This document shows, piece after piece, positions 33,699 to 40,622 of a stretch of 41,277 bases of DNA. Source of the stretch: Streptomyces albogriseolus (GTDB taxonomy: Bacteria > Actinomycetota > Actinomycetes > Streptomycetales > Streptomycetaceae). Each line of letters opens with the position of its first letter. Position 1 is the first letter of the stretch. Location: NCBI GenBank assembly GCA_014650475.1, contig BMVA01000033.1:1-41277 (forward strand). Reading direction: 5' to 3'. Made by a program: the position numbers and the translations under genes. A model generated the notes under the pieces. That model was not told the origin of the DNA, searched no databases, and saw only the letters and a list, made by a program, of their open reading frames with translations.

Positions 33699-34679
33699 AT
33701 GGATGATCAGGAGCTGCTCGAGGCCGTCGCCTCCTTGGTCCGGCCGGGTGGGCGCGGGTTGGTGTGCGGGCGGGTCGGGCATGGGGTGGGGCATGTGTGT
33801 CTGACCGTTTCCGTCGCGGTCGAGCTGCCCACTGTCGTCGCGCGGTTCAGCCGTCGGTACGGGCAGCTGCGGAACCTTGTCATGGGCGGTTACGCCGATC
33901 CCAGGGCGACCGAGGAGACCGGGTTGCCGCTTCTCGCGCCGTTCGGCGGGGAGTTGGCCGAGCTGCGCGGGTGGGCGTGCGGCGACCGGTGGATCGGCTG
34001 CGGTGCGGTGCGTGCCGGGGACGGCGCACAGGTGGTGGTGCTCGTGGCGGAGCGAGACGCACCGCCGTCGGAGGAACCGCCGGAGGAGATGGTCCGGGTG
34101 GTCCCACCTCGTCGTGGCACAGGCTCGGACGACGCTCGTGCGTGGGTGCGGCGAGTGCTCGATCTGACCGGGTGGGAGCCGCTCGGGCTCTCCGTCGACT
34201 GGGCGACGGTCGAGGAGGAGCTGGGGGTGCCGTTGCCGGCGGACTACAAGGAGCTCGCCGAGGCGTTCGGCGGTGGTGTCTTCAGTGAGTCCGTCTCCTT
34301 CATGGGCTGCGGGTCGTGCGTCTCGTTCGACCTGCCCGCACAGTGGCGGGCCGCGCTGTCGGCCGCCCGGAACGGCACGTACGGAAGCGTTTCCGCGGCC
34401 GGGCCGTACGACGCATACACGCCGGGCGGCAAGGGAGTCGTCACGTGGGGCTCCACCGAGTGGGCCGATCAGTACTGCTGGCTGATCGACGCCGAGCGGC
34501 CGGGCCACTGTTCCGTCCTCGCGCGGTCCCATGATCCCGGGCCCTGGTACCGGTACGACATGTCCACCGCCGAGTTCCTCCACCGCGTCCTCGCCGATGC
34601 CGACTTCCGGCCGTTCGGCATCGCGCACTACGGCCTCGGCGCGATGTTCGTGCCCGAGTCCGCGGGCCGGCCGCTCTGA
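33699..34679 (+). CDS. SUKH (SMI1/KNR4) domain protein with a distinct N-terminal domain
   Basis: This 326-residue cytoplasmic protein has a C-terminal SUKH-type domain (about 167-300), recognised by VDWATVEEELGVPLPADYKELAEAFGGG and later short conserved hydrophobic blocks ending in EFLHRVLAD. SUKH proteins include many immunity proteins against secreted or contact-dependent toxins and also regulatory proteins. The N-terminal 150 residues form a separate domain I do not recognise (GLVCGRVGHGVGHVCLTVSV, GWACGDRWIGCGAVRAGDGA), joined by a Pro/Glu-rich linker (about 120-140). No toxin gene is next to it, so the role is open. The ATG at 33699 is preferred to the ATG at 33672. Its G/C third-position bias is a little lower at the 5' end than in neighbours. 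Confidence 0.8.
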   Translation: MDDQELLEAVASLVRPGGRGLVCGRVGHGVGHVCLTVSVAVELPTVVARFSRRYGQLRNLVMGGYADPRATEETGLPLLAPFGGELAELRGWACGDRWIGCGAVRAGDGAQVVVLVAERDAPPSEEPPEEMVRVVPPRRGTGSDDARAWVRRVLDLTGWEPLGLSVDWATVEEELGVPLPADYKELAEAFGGGVFSESVSFMGCGSCVSFDLPAQWRAALSAARNGTYGSVSAAGPYDAYTPGGKGVVTWGSTEWADQYCWLIDAERPGHCSVLARSHDPGPWYRYDMSTAEFLHRVLADADFRPFGIAHYGLGAMFVPESAGRPL

Positions 34680-34686
34680 CGAAGAC

Positions 34687-34704
34687 GGGGCCGGGGCCGG
34701 GGCC
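34687..34704 (+). repeat. three tandem GGGGCC units
   Basis: GGGGCC is repeated three times, ending six bases before the putative -10 of the VOC gene. Three G4 runs are one short of a classical intrastrand quadruplex. Confidence 0.8.
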
Positions 34705-34710
34705 GTGTGA

Positions 34711-34716
34711 CACGAT
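34711..34716 (+). promoter_or_regulatory. possible -10 of the VOC-family gene
   Basis: CACGAT lies six bases before the ATG at 34723. AAGGG lies between them, so the start could be either leaderless or use this weak ribosome site. Confidence 0.3.
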
Positions 34717-34722
34717 CAAGGG

Positions 34723-35133
34723 ATGCTGCGACTCACCGATTTCATCATCGACTGTCCGGACACCATGAAGCTGGCGGGCTTCTACTCCGAGGTGACGAGG
34801 CAGCCCGTGAAGGTGGGCAGTACCGCGGACTGGGCCGGAATCCGGTTCGGAGAGATCGAGTTGGCGTTCATCCGCGTCGACGACTTCCGGGCTCCGCAGT
34901 GGCCCGACACCGAGCATCCCAAGCAGTTCCATCTCGACTTCGAGGTCGACGACATCGAGGCCGAGCAGGCGCGTGTGCTCGGGCTCGGGGCCACGCTGCG
35001 GCAGGACTTCGTCGGGCCCGAGGGGTACGGGTGGCGGATCTACACCGACCCGGTCGGCCATCCCTTCTGCCTCTGCCGCAACAAGGGCGTCGTCTGGACC
35101 GACCAGGGGCCGGTCTGGCCCGGGCGCGACTGA
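34723..35133 (+). CDS. VOC (glyoxalase/bleomycin-resistance) superfamily protein
   Basis: This 136-residue protein has two beta-alpha-beta-beta-beta modules of the vicinal oxygen chelate fold. The first runs from LTDFIIDCPDTMKLAGFYSEV to ELAFIRVDDFRAPQWP. The second contains QFHLDFEVDDIEAEQARVLGLGA and YGWRIYTDPVGHPFCLCR. His and Glu/Asp residues at the expected metal positions are partly kept. Members range from glyoxalases to antibiotic-binding proteins, and the substrate cannot be assigned. It stands alone and is convergent with dapA. Confidence 0.88.
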   Translation: MLRLTDFIIDCPDTMKLAGFYSEVTRQPVKVGSTADWAGIRFGEIELAFIRVDDFRAPQWPDTEHPKQFHLDFEVDDIEAEQARVLGLGATLRQDFVGPEGYGWRIYTDPVGHPFCLCRNKGVVWTDQGPVWPGRD

Positions 35134-35197
35134 CCTGTCGTCGTGCGTGAGATCTGCGGCGGAGCGTCGGCCGAGTGCCGCGCGCCCGTCCTACTGT

Positions 35198-36115
35198 TCA
35201 GCGGCGGGCAGGTGGGGAGCAGACCTCCGCGGTCAGGCGGTCGTAGGTCTCCCGCAGGGCGGCCGTCGTGCGGGGGTCCGCCGGGCGTAGGGGCGGGCGG
35301 ACCGGGCCCGCGGGGAGGCCCAGGGTGGGGAGCAGGGCCTTCGCCGTCACCGTGCCGGGGAGGCCGCTCGCCGTCATCGCCTCGATCAGCGGGGTCAGGC
35401 GGTGCTGGAGCCGGACGGCCTCGGCCGTGTCGCCGTGGTCGAAGGCGTCGAGGACGGAACGGACCGCGGACGGGGCCACGTTGGCCACCGTGCTGACGCA
35501 CCCGGCGCCGCCCACCGCGCGGAGCGCCAGGTTGTGCTCGTCGCAGCCCGCGTAGTACGCCAGGTCCGTGCGGGCCATCACCTTCTGCGCCGCCAGGAAG
35601 TCGTTGCTGCAGTCCTTCACCGCCACGACGCGCGGGTGCTCGGCCAGCCGCAGCAGGGTGTCCGGCTCGACGCGGACCCCGGTGCGGGCCGGGATGTCGT
35701 AGAGGACCACGGGGAGGCCCGCCGCGTCGGCGGTCTCGCGGACGTACGCCTCGATCGCGTCCTGCGGCGGGCGGCTGTAGTACGGGGCGACCAGCAGGAG
35801 GGCGTCGGCGCCCGCCTGCTCGGCCTCACGGGCCAGGGTGACGGTGTGCGCGGTGTCAGGGGTGCCGACGCCGGCGACCAGCGTGGCGCGGCTGCCGACG
35901 GCCTCCCGTACGGCCGTGATCAGGGACCGCTTCTCCGCGTCCGTCGTCGTCGGGGACTCCCCGGTCGTGCCGGACAGCACCAGGCCGTCGCAGCCCTCGG
36001 TGACCAGATGGTCGGCCAGGCGCTGCGCGCCGTCCAGGTCCGGCGCGCCGGAAGGGGTGAACGGGGTGATCATCGCGCACAGCGTGCGGCCGAGGGAGGG
36101 AGGGGTGGTCGTCAT
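35198..36115 (-). CDS. dapA: 4-hydroxy-tetrahydrodipicolinate synthase
   Basis: DapA condenses pyruvate with aspartate semialdehyde, the first committed step towards diaminopimelate and lysine. The 305-residue TIM-barrel protein has the conserved GTTGES loop (49-54), PYYSRPPQDAI, catalytic Tyr139 in VVLYDIPARTG, and the Schiff-base lysine Lys167 in VVAVKDCSND. Such family members can also be other pyruvate aldolases; the intact Thr-Thr-Tyr-Lys set supports DapA. Many Streptomyces carry more than one dapA-like gene, so this may be a paralogue. The ATG at 36115 lies six bases after a -10 and appears leaderless. Confidence 0.88.
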   Translation of the reverse strand: MTTTPPSLGRTLCAMITPFTPSGAPDLDGAQRLADHLVTEGCDGLVLSGTTGESPTTTDAEKRSLITAVREAVGSRATLVAGVGTPDTAHTVTLAREAEQAGADALLLVAPYYSRPPQDAIEAYVRETADAAGLPVVLYDIPARTGVRVEPDTLLRLAEHPRVVAVKDCSNDFLAAQKVMARTDLAYYAGCDEHNLALRAVGGAGCVSTVANVAPSAVRSVLDAFDHGDTAEAVRLQHRLTPLIEAMTASGLPGTVTAKALLPTLGLPAGPVRPPLRPADPRTTAALRETYDRLTAEVCSPPARR

Positions 36116-36121
36116 GCGAGT

Positions 36122-36150
36122 AGTGTCGGCCGCTGCACGGTGAAGGTCCA
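36122..36150 (-). promoter_or_regulatory. dapA promoter (leaderless)
   Basis: On the minus strand, TGGACC (36150-36145), a 17-bp spacer and GACACT (36127-36122) form a plausible promoter. The -10 ends six bases before the ATG at 36115, so the mRNA would start at the start codon. Confidence 0.5.
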
Positions 36151-36189
36151 CTTACAGGTTTTGATCAGTATCGGTAAGCGTTGCTTTAG

Positions 36190-36215
36190 GGATAGGGCGG
36201 AGCGGGCGGGGGTAC
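36190..36215 (+). promoter_or_regulatory. possible sigma-B-type promoter of the holin-X gene
   Basis: GGAT (36190-36193), 16 bases and GGGTAC (36210-36215) fit the reported Streptomyces sigma-B-family pattern GNNT-N14-16-GGGTAY. They lie 30 bases before the GTG at 36246. The pattern is loose, so this is tentative. Confidence 0.3.
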
Positions 36216-36245
36216 TCGGGTGACCCCACCGAGAGGAGGCGCACC

Positions 36246-36662
36246 GTGGCCGGAACCATCCAACAACGGCCCGTCCGTGACGAGCACACCGTCGGCGAGC
36301 TCGTCGGGCAGGCCACCGAACAGATCTCGCGACTCGCACGGCAGGAAGTGGCGCTCGCCAAGGAGGAACTGGCGGAGAAGGGGCGCCGGGCCGGAGTCGG
36401 CGGCGGGATGCTGGGAGCGGCGGGGGCGTTCGGTTACGCGGGGCTGCTCGCGCTGGCCGCCACGGGAATCGTCGCCCTCGACCTGGTGCTGCCGCTGTGG
36501 GCGGCGGCGCTGATCATGACGGGCGTGCTGTTCGTGATCGCCGGCGTGCTGGCGCTGGCCGGACGCGGACAGCTGCGCCGGGCCACGCCGCCCAAGCCGG
36601 AGCGGACGCTGGGCAGCGTGAAGGCCGACGTCGAGGAGATCAAGGAAAGGGCGCACCGATGA
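36246..36662 (+). CDS. phage-holin-like membrane protein (Actinobacterial Holin-X/DUF1469)
   Basis: This 138-residue protein has an amphipathic N-terminal helix (GELVGQATEQISRLARQEVALAKEEL), two membrane segments (about 52-78 and 84-105) and a charged C-terminal tail. It matches the family called Holin-X or DUF1469, which is widespread on actinobacterial chromosomes and not tied to prophages. The GTG at 36246 is preceded by GAGAGGAGG. Its stop overlaps the next gene by ATGA, so the two membrane proteins are co-produced. The function is unknown; envelope or stress roles are suggested for such pairs. Confidence 0.88.
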   Translation: MAGTIQQRPVRDEHTVGELVGQATEQISRLARQEVALAKEELAEKGRRAGVGGGMLGAAGAFGYAGLLALAATGIVALDLVLPLWAAALIMTGVLFVIAGVLALAGRGQLRRATPPKPERTLGSVKADVEEIKERAHR

Positions 36663-37018
36663 CGCACGAGGTGAAGGGCTCGGCGTCCCCGTCGGGAGCC
36701 CACGTGGACACCGGCGGTGAGGCGGCCCGCGGGGCCAAGGGCCCGGACGAGCTGCGCCGGGAGATCGAACGGACCCGGCACGAACTCGGCGACACCGTCG
36801 AGGAACTGGCCGGGAAGATGGACGTCAAGGCACGGGCCAGGGCGCGCGCCGACGAACTGAGGGACCGGGCCGGCGCGATGACGGTGCAGATGCGCAGCAG
36901 TGCCGCGCACGCCGGCGAGGTCGGCAAGCAGCACCGCACACAGCTGATGGCCGCCGCGGGCGCGCTGGTGATGCTGGCCGTGGGCACCGTGGTGATGGTG
37001 CAGCGCCGCCACCACTGA
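36659..37018 (+). CDS. DUF3618-family protein
   Basis: This 119-residue protein carries the DUF3618 signature (about 29-60): DELRREIERTRHELGDTVEE followed by LAGKMDVKARAR. A helical linker follows, then a single C-terminal membrane segment (about 98-114) ending in QRRHH. The helix is probably a cytoplasmic coiled coil attached to the membrane. Translation is coupled to the Holin-X gene by an ATGA overlap, a pairing common in Streptomyces. The function is unknown. Confidence 0.9.
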   Translation: MTHEVKGSASPSGAHVDTGGEAARGAKGPDELRREIERTRHELGDTVEELAGKMDVKARARARADELRDRAGAMTVQMRSSAAHAGEVGKQHRTQLMAAAGALVMLAVGTVVMVQRRHH

Positions 37019-37035
37019 GCGGGCGGGCCGGAGGA

Positions 37036-37077
37036 CGGCGGGGGACGGAAGCGGCTGTCCGCTTCCGTCCCCCGCCG
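37036..37077. terminator. strong terminator hairpin between DUF3618 and nuclease genes
   Basis: A perfect 19-bp stem (37036-37054 with 37059-37077) with a 4-nt CTGT loop lies between two convergent genes. It can stop transcription from both sides. Confidence 0.88.
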
Positions 37078-37095
37078 CCTGTCGCTACGGCGAGG

Positions 37096-38925
37096 TCACG
37101 GCTTGAACCGCAGGACCTGCGGGTCGTGGTCGCTGATCTGGTCGTGGAACTCCGCGTTGATGTGCACGCTGTCGTAGCTGAACGAGCACTGGCGGCGGAT
37201 CGACGGGCTGATCAGGATCTGGTCCAGCGCCTGGCTGTTGCCCTGGTACACGTACGAGTAACGCTCCGGCGCGGGCAGCGACTTGATCGCCGACCACAGG
37301 ACGCCGTCGCCCTCCATGATGCGGGTGGTGCGGGAGAACTCGAAGTCGTTGATGTCGCCGAGCGCCACGACCGCCGCGTTCTTCTGCGCCTTGAGGATCT
37401 TCGCGGTGAAGTCGTGGACCTCCTGCGCCTGGAGGTGGCGCTGCGTCTCCGAGCCGCGCACCGGCGGCTGGTACTGCGAGGTGAGGCCCTGGTCGCCGCC
37501 CTTGGAGGAGAAGTGGTTGGCGATGACGACGACCGTGCGGCCGCGGAAGACGAACTCGCCGGCCAGCGGCTTGCGGCTGTCCTCGAACGCCGCCGAGTCC
37601 GGGGCGATCCGGCCGGGGGACAGGGTCAGGGCGGCCCTGCCGCGGACCGTGACCACGTCGGTCGCCGTGGTGGCGTCGCCGCCGGGCCGGTCGGTGAAGG
37701 ACACGCGGGCCGGGTTGAACAGGAAGGCCTGGCGGATGTTGCCGCCCGGCTGACCGCCGTCCTGCTTGTCGGCCGGGTCGACGGCGCGCCAGTCGTAGCG
37801 CGGGCCGCCGGCCGCCTCGATGGCGTCGATCAGCTTCCCCAGCGTGAGGTCGGCGGCGACCGTGCCGTCGTCCGTGGCGCCGTTGTTGTCCTGGATCTCC
37901 TCCAGCGACACGATGTCGGGCGAGGAGAGGTTGTGCACGATCGCCTCGGCGTGCGCGGCGAAGGTGTCGTCCGACGGGTCGAGGTTCTCGACGTTGTAGG
38001 TGGCTATCGCGAGCTCGGAGCGGTGCTGCGCGCGGGTCGTCTCCCGCTGCGTGCCGCCGGACTCCAGCGTGCCGAGCTCGCTCGCGACCAGGGTGTAGCC
38101 GCCGTACTGGTTGTAGTCCAGCGGGCCCGTGGTGGCGCCCGTGAGGACGTCGCCGACATGGGCGTCGGGGAAGTCGGCGGCCGTGCCCAGCGACTGGATC
38201 TGCAGCCGGCCGGTGTTCTGGGCGTCGTACGAGCCGTACACCGTGCCGCCGCGCCTGTTCCGGTTCTCGTGGGGCTTCACCGTGACCCACAGCTCCGTGT
38301 ACGGGTCGGTCGCGCCGACCACACGGGCGTCGGCGACCCGGACGTTCATGCCCTCCAGCGACTCGTACAGGTCGAGGGCGTATCCGCCCGGGCGCAGCGT
38401 GAGGGCGTTGACCGAGCCGCCGGCCGCCGGGTCGCCCTGCGGCGCGTACGCGGCCGGGACCGTGCGCGCGTCGAGGGCCGCCGGGGCCGGGACCGGGTTG
38501 CCGTGCGAGACGACCGTGACGGTGGGCCGGGTGATCTCGGTGACCGACTGGTTGCCGGAGGAGGTCCCGCCGGGGACGTACTCCGTGACCGTGCCGGAGA
38601 CGGAGACCTCGTCGCCCACCGCGACACCCCGCGGGGTGGAGCTGGTGAAGACGAACACGCCCTCACTGGTGGCCGGGTCGGCGTCGGGGGCGGGGTCCTG
38701 GATCCAGAAGCCGCGGGATGAACCGTAGGTACGGATGCCGGTGACGATGCCGGTCACGTCGGTGACCTGCTTGCCGGCGAACGGCGACACACGTGTGTCG
38801 CCCTGGATGTCGTGGATGCGCATGGACTCGGCGTGCGCGGGCGTCGTGAGGACGACGGTGGACGCCGCGGAACACACGGCGGCGACGGTGAGCGCGGCGA
38901 GGCGCGCGGACGGCTTGCTCGGCAA
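37096..38925 (-). CDS. secreted endonuclease/exonuclease/phosphatase-family nuclease (ExeM/NucH-like)
   Basis: This 609-residue extracellular protein has a signal peptide (about 1-32, ending TTPAHA). An OB-like N-terminal region follows (about 35-130: IHDIQGDTRVSPFAGKQV, GFWIQDPAPDADP), then a linker domain and a C-terminal endonuclease/exonuclease/phosphatase domain (about 310-609). Catalytic blocks are IATYNVENLDP, DIVSLEEIQDN, VIANHFSSKGGD, VALGDINDFEF, LDQILIS and ISDHDPQ. It likely degrades external DNA or other phosphodiesters. The TTG at 38925 was chosen because GGAGGG lies six bases upstream and the signal peptide follows directly. The longer frame to 39018 would add 31 Pro-rich residues. 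Confidence 0.92.
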   Translation of the reverse strand: MPSKPSARLAALTVAAVCSAASTVVLTTPAHAESMRIHDIQGDTRVSPFAGKQVTDVTGIVTGIRTYGSSRGFWIQDPAPDADPATSEGVFVFTSSTPRGVAVGDEVSVSGTVTEYVPGGTSSGNQSVTEITRPTVTVVSHGNPVPAPAALDARTVPAAYAPQGDPAAGGSVNALTLRPGGYALDLYESLEGMNVRVADARVVGATDPYTELWVTVKPHENRNRRGGTVYGSYDAQNTGRLQIQSLGTAADFPDAHVGDVLTGATTGPLDYNQYGGYTLVASELGTLESGGTQRETTRAQHRSELAIATYNVENLDPSDDTFAAHAEAIVHNLSSPDIVSLEEIQDNNGATDDGTVAADLTLGKLIDAIEAAGGPRYDWRAVDPADKQDGGQPGGNIRQAFLFNPARVSFTDRPGGDATTATDVVTVRGRAALTLSPGRIAPDSAAFEDSRKPLAGEFVFRGRTVVVIANHFSSKGGDQGLTSQYQPPVRGSETQRHLQAQEVHDFTAKILKAQKNAAVVALGDINDFEFSRTTRIMEGDGVLWSAIKSLPAPERYSYVYQGNSQALDQILISPSIRRQCSFSYDSVHINAEFHDQISDHDPQVLRFKP

Positions 38926-38995
38926 CGGATTCCCTCCGGGGACCGGAACGAGGGTGGGCGGGTGCGGTGCGGGACACACCCTGTCTACGCGCGTC

Positions 38996-39025
38996 AATGT
39001 CCAGCCTGGCCAAGCCACTTGTCAA
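38996..39025 (-). promoter_or_regulatory. promoter of the secreted nuclease gene
   Basis: On the minus strand, TTGACA (39025-39020), an 18-bp spacer and GACATT (39001-38996) form a good promoter. Its start would lie about 60-65 bases before the TTG at 38925. Confidence 0.55.
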
Positions 39026-39088
39026 GGTTTCGGCCATGTACGCCGCATGAAGCCGAGAGGAAGTGGGCGGCATGGGTGGAAATCCGTC

Positions 39089-39094
39089 TAGGCT
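39089..39094 (+). promoter_or_regulatory. possible -10 of the 478-residue protein gene
   Basis: TAGGCT is a typical Streptomyces -10 and lies 40 bases before the ATG at 39134, which has AGGAG upstream. No clear -35 was found. Confidence 0.35.
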
Positions 39095-39133
39095 GAGCGG
39101 TTGAGACGTAGAGGGCACTAGGAGAAACATCCG

Positions 39134-40570
39134 ATGTCAGACAGCTCCATCCTGCCGCCGGCGCGGTTGCGCCCTGAAGCGGAGCTGGCGCGCGACGCCC
39201 TGTCCACTCCGGTGCTGTCCCGGGCCGCCCGCCTCGCCCGCTGGGCCGGCCCCGCGACCCGCGTGGACGCCGGCGGCGGACTGGTGGACGAACAGCTCCC
39301 GGACGCGGCGGCGGAGTTGGGCCTGAGCGGGGAGGACGCCGCGGCCGACGCCAGTGAGGCGTGGCGGGTCGCCGTGGACACCGGTCTCGTCGAGGTGGTG
39401 GACGAGGAGGAGGGCACCGTCCGCGCGGGAGACGAGCTGTCGCGGCTCACCGGGGGATCGCCGCAGGACGTGCTGAGCGTGTGGCTCGGCGCCCTGGAGA
39501 CCGTGCTGGGCGACGCGAGCGTGCCCGATCTGGGCGGTCTCGTCGACGCCATCGCCGGGGGCGAGGGGTCGGGGGAGCTGGACCTCGACGCGCTGGACTG
39601 GAACCCGGAGGCCGAGGCGGAGTTCCTCGACGGGGTGCTCGGCAACCTGTACCTGCTGACCGTCGGCGAGGACAAGGCCGGCGACGCGCCGGTGCCGTTG
39701 CCCGCGCTGGCCGCCTCCGTCATCGTGCCCGACGGCATGGCGGAGCCCAGCAACGACGTCCTGGAGCAGGTGTCCGACGCGATGATGCGGCTGGACGACC
39801 AGTTCCGCATGCTGGAGCCGGTCGGGCTCGTGGAGTACCAGCCGGTCGACGAGGCGCTGATGGCCGACGCCGACGAGGAGCCCGCCGCCCCGGTCGACGA
39901 CACGGACGTCGCCCGCTACGGGCTGGTACGGCTCACCCCGCTCGGGCTGTACGGGCTGCGCGCCCGGCTGCTGGAGGCGGGCTTCGAGGCGCCCGCGGTC
40001 GGCGACCTCGCGGACAAGGGCGCCGACGCGCTGCTCGACGGCACGGCCGCGTACCCGCCGGCCGCCGCCCATGCCGAGACCGAGCACTGGCTGGAGCGGC
40101 GCCGGCCGCTGGAGGCGGCGCGGGAGCTGCTGGCCGCGGCGCGTGGCTCGGACGAGGGGGCGCCGCTGCGGCGGCTGCGCTGCCAGCAGGCGCTGTCGCT
40201 GGTCGGCGGCGCCGCGGAGCCCGCGCTGCGGGAGGTGCTGGACGACGCCGAACTCGGCGGTCTGGCCCGGGTGTGGCTTGCCGAGCACGGGGCCTCGGAC
40301 GTGCCGCCGCCGTCCGAGGCGATGATCTTCTGGCTCACCGTCGACACGGTGGCCGCGCAGCTCGCCGCCGAGGGCAACTCCGAGGAGCTGCGCGCCCTGG
40401 TGGAGGGGCTGGCCCGCCAGCACAGCGGCTTCTTCGACACGGCATGGCGGGTGGACCACCCGGCCACGGCGGACGTCCTGGAGGCGATGGGACGCCTTCA
40501 CTCGGACAAGAAGATCGCGAAGGAAGCGCGGAAGGCTGCGTTCAAGGCGCGGTCGCAGCAGGGGGGTTAG
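39134..40570 (+). CDS. conserved acidic protein of unknown function
   Basis: This 478-residue, acidic, Ala/Leu-rich protein has no signal peptide or membrane segment. It appears all-helical. The stretch DVARYGLVRLTPLGLYGLRARLLEAGFEAP (around 260-290) looks like a winged-helix-type unit. The C-terminal third (LRRLRCQQALSLVGGAAEPALREVLDD onward) resembles HEAT-like helical repeats. Similar large proteins are found in Streptomyces genomes without a known role. I do not assign a function. The ATG at 39134 has AGGAG ten bases upstream. It is convergent with the TerD-family gene. Confidence 0.75.
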   Translation: MSDSSILPPARLRPEAELARDALSTPVLSRAARLARWAGPATRVDAGGGLVDEQLPDAAAELGLSGEDAAADASEAWRVAVDTGLVEVVDEEEGTVRAGDELSRLTGGSPQDVLSVWLGALETVLGDASVPDLGGLVDAIAGGEGSGELDLDALDWNPEAEAEFLDGVLGNLYLLTVGEDKAGDAPVPLPALAASVIVPDGMAEPSNDVLEQVSDAMMRLDDQFRMLEPVGLVEYQPVDEALMADADEEPAAPVDDTDVARYGLVRLTPLGLYGLRARLLEAGFEAPAVGDLADKGADALLDGTAAYPPAAAHAETEHWLERRRPLEAARELLAAARGSDEGAPLRRLRCQQALSLVGGAAEPALREVLDDAELGGLARVWLAEHGASDVPPPSEAMIFWLTVDTVAAQLAAEGNSEELRALVEGLARQHSGFFDTAWRVDHPATADVLEAMGRLHSDKKIAKEARKAAFKARSQQGG

Positions 40571-40575
40571 GCGCG

Positions 40576-40607
40576 CGGCCGGCGCCCGTCGGGACGGGCG
40601 CCGGCCG
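40576..40607. terminator. hairpin between convergent genes
   Basis: Arms CGGCCGGCGCCCGT (40576-40589) and ACGGGCGCCGGCCG (40594-40607) pair perfectly around a very short loop. It lies between the 478-residue protein gene and the TerD-family gene and can serve both. Confidence 0.75.
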
Positions 40608-40622
40608 CTGGGGAGAGGCGGG

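Noticed and set aside
36246-37018. Possible prophage remnant because of a holin-like gene
   Set aside because: Holin-X/DUF1469 proteins are common chromosomal membrane proteins in actinobacteria. No integrase, portal, tail or attachment site is nearby.
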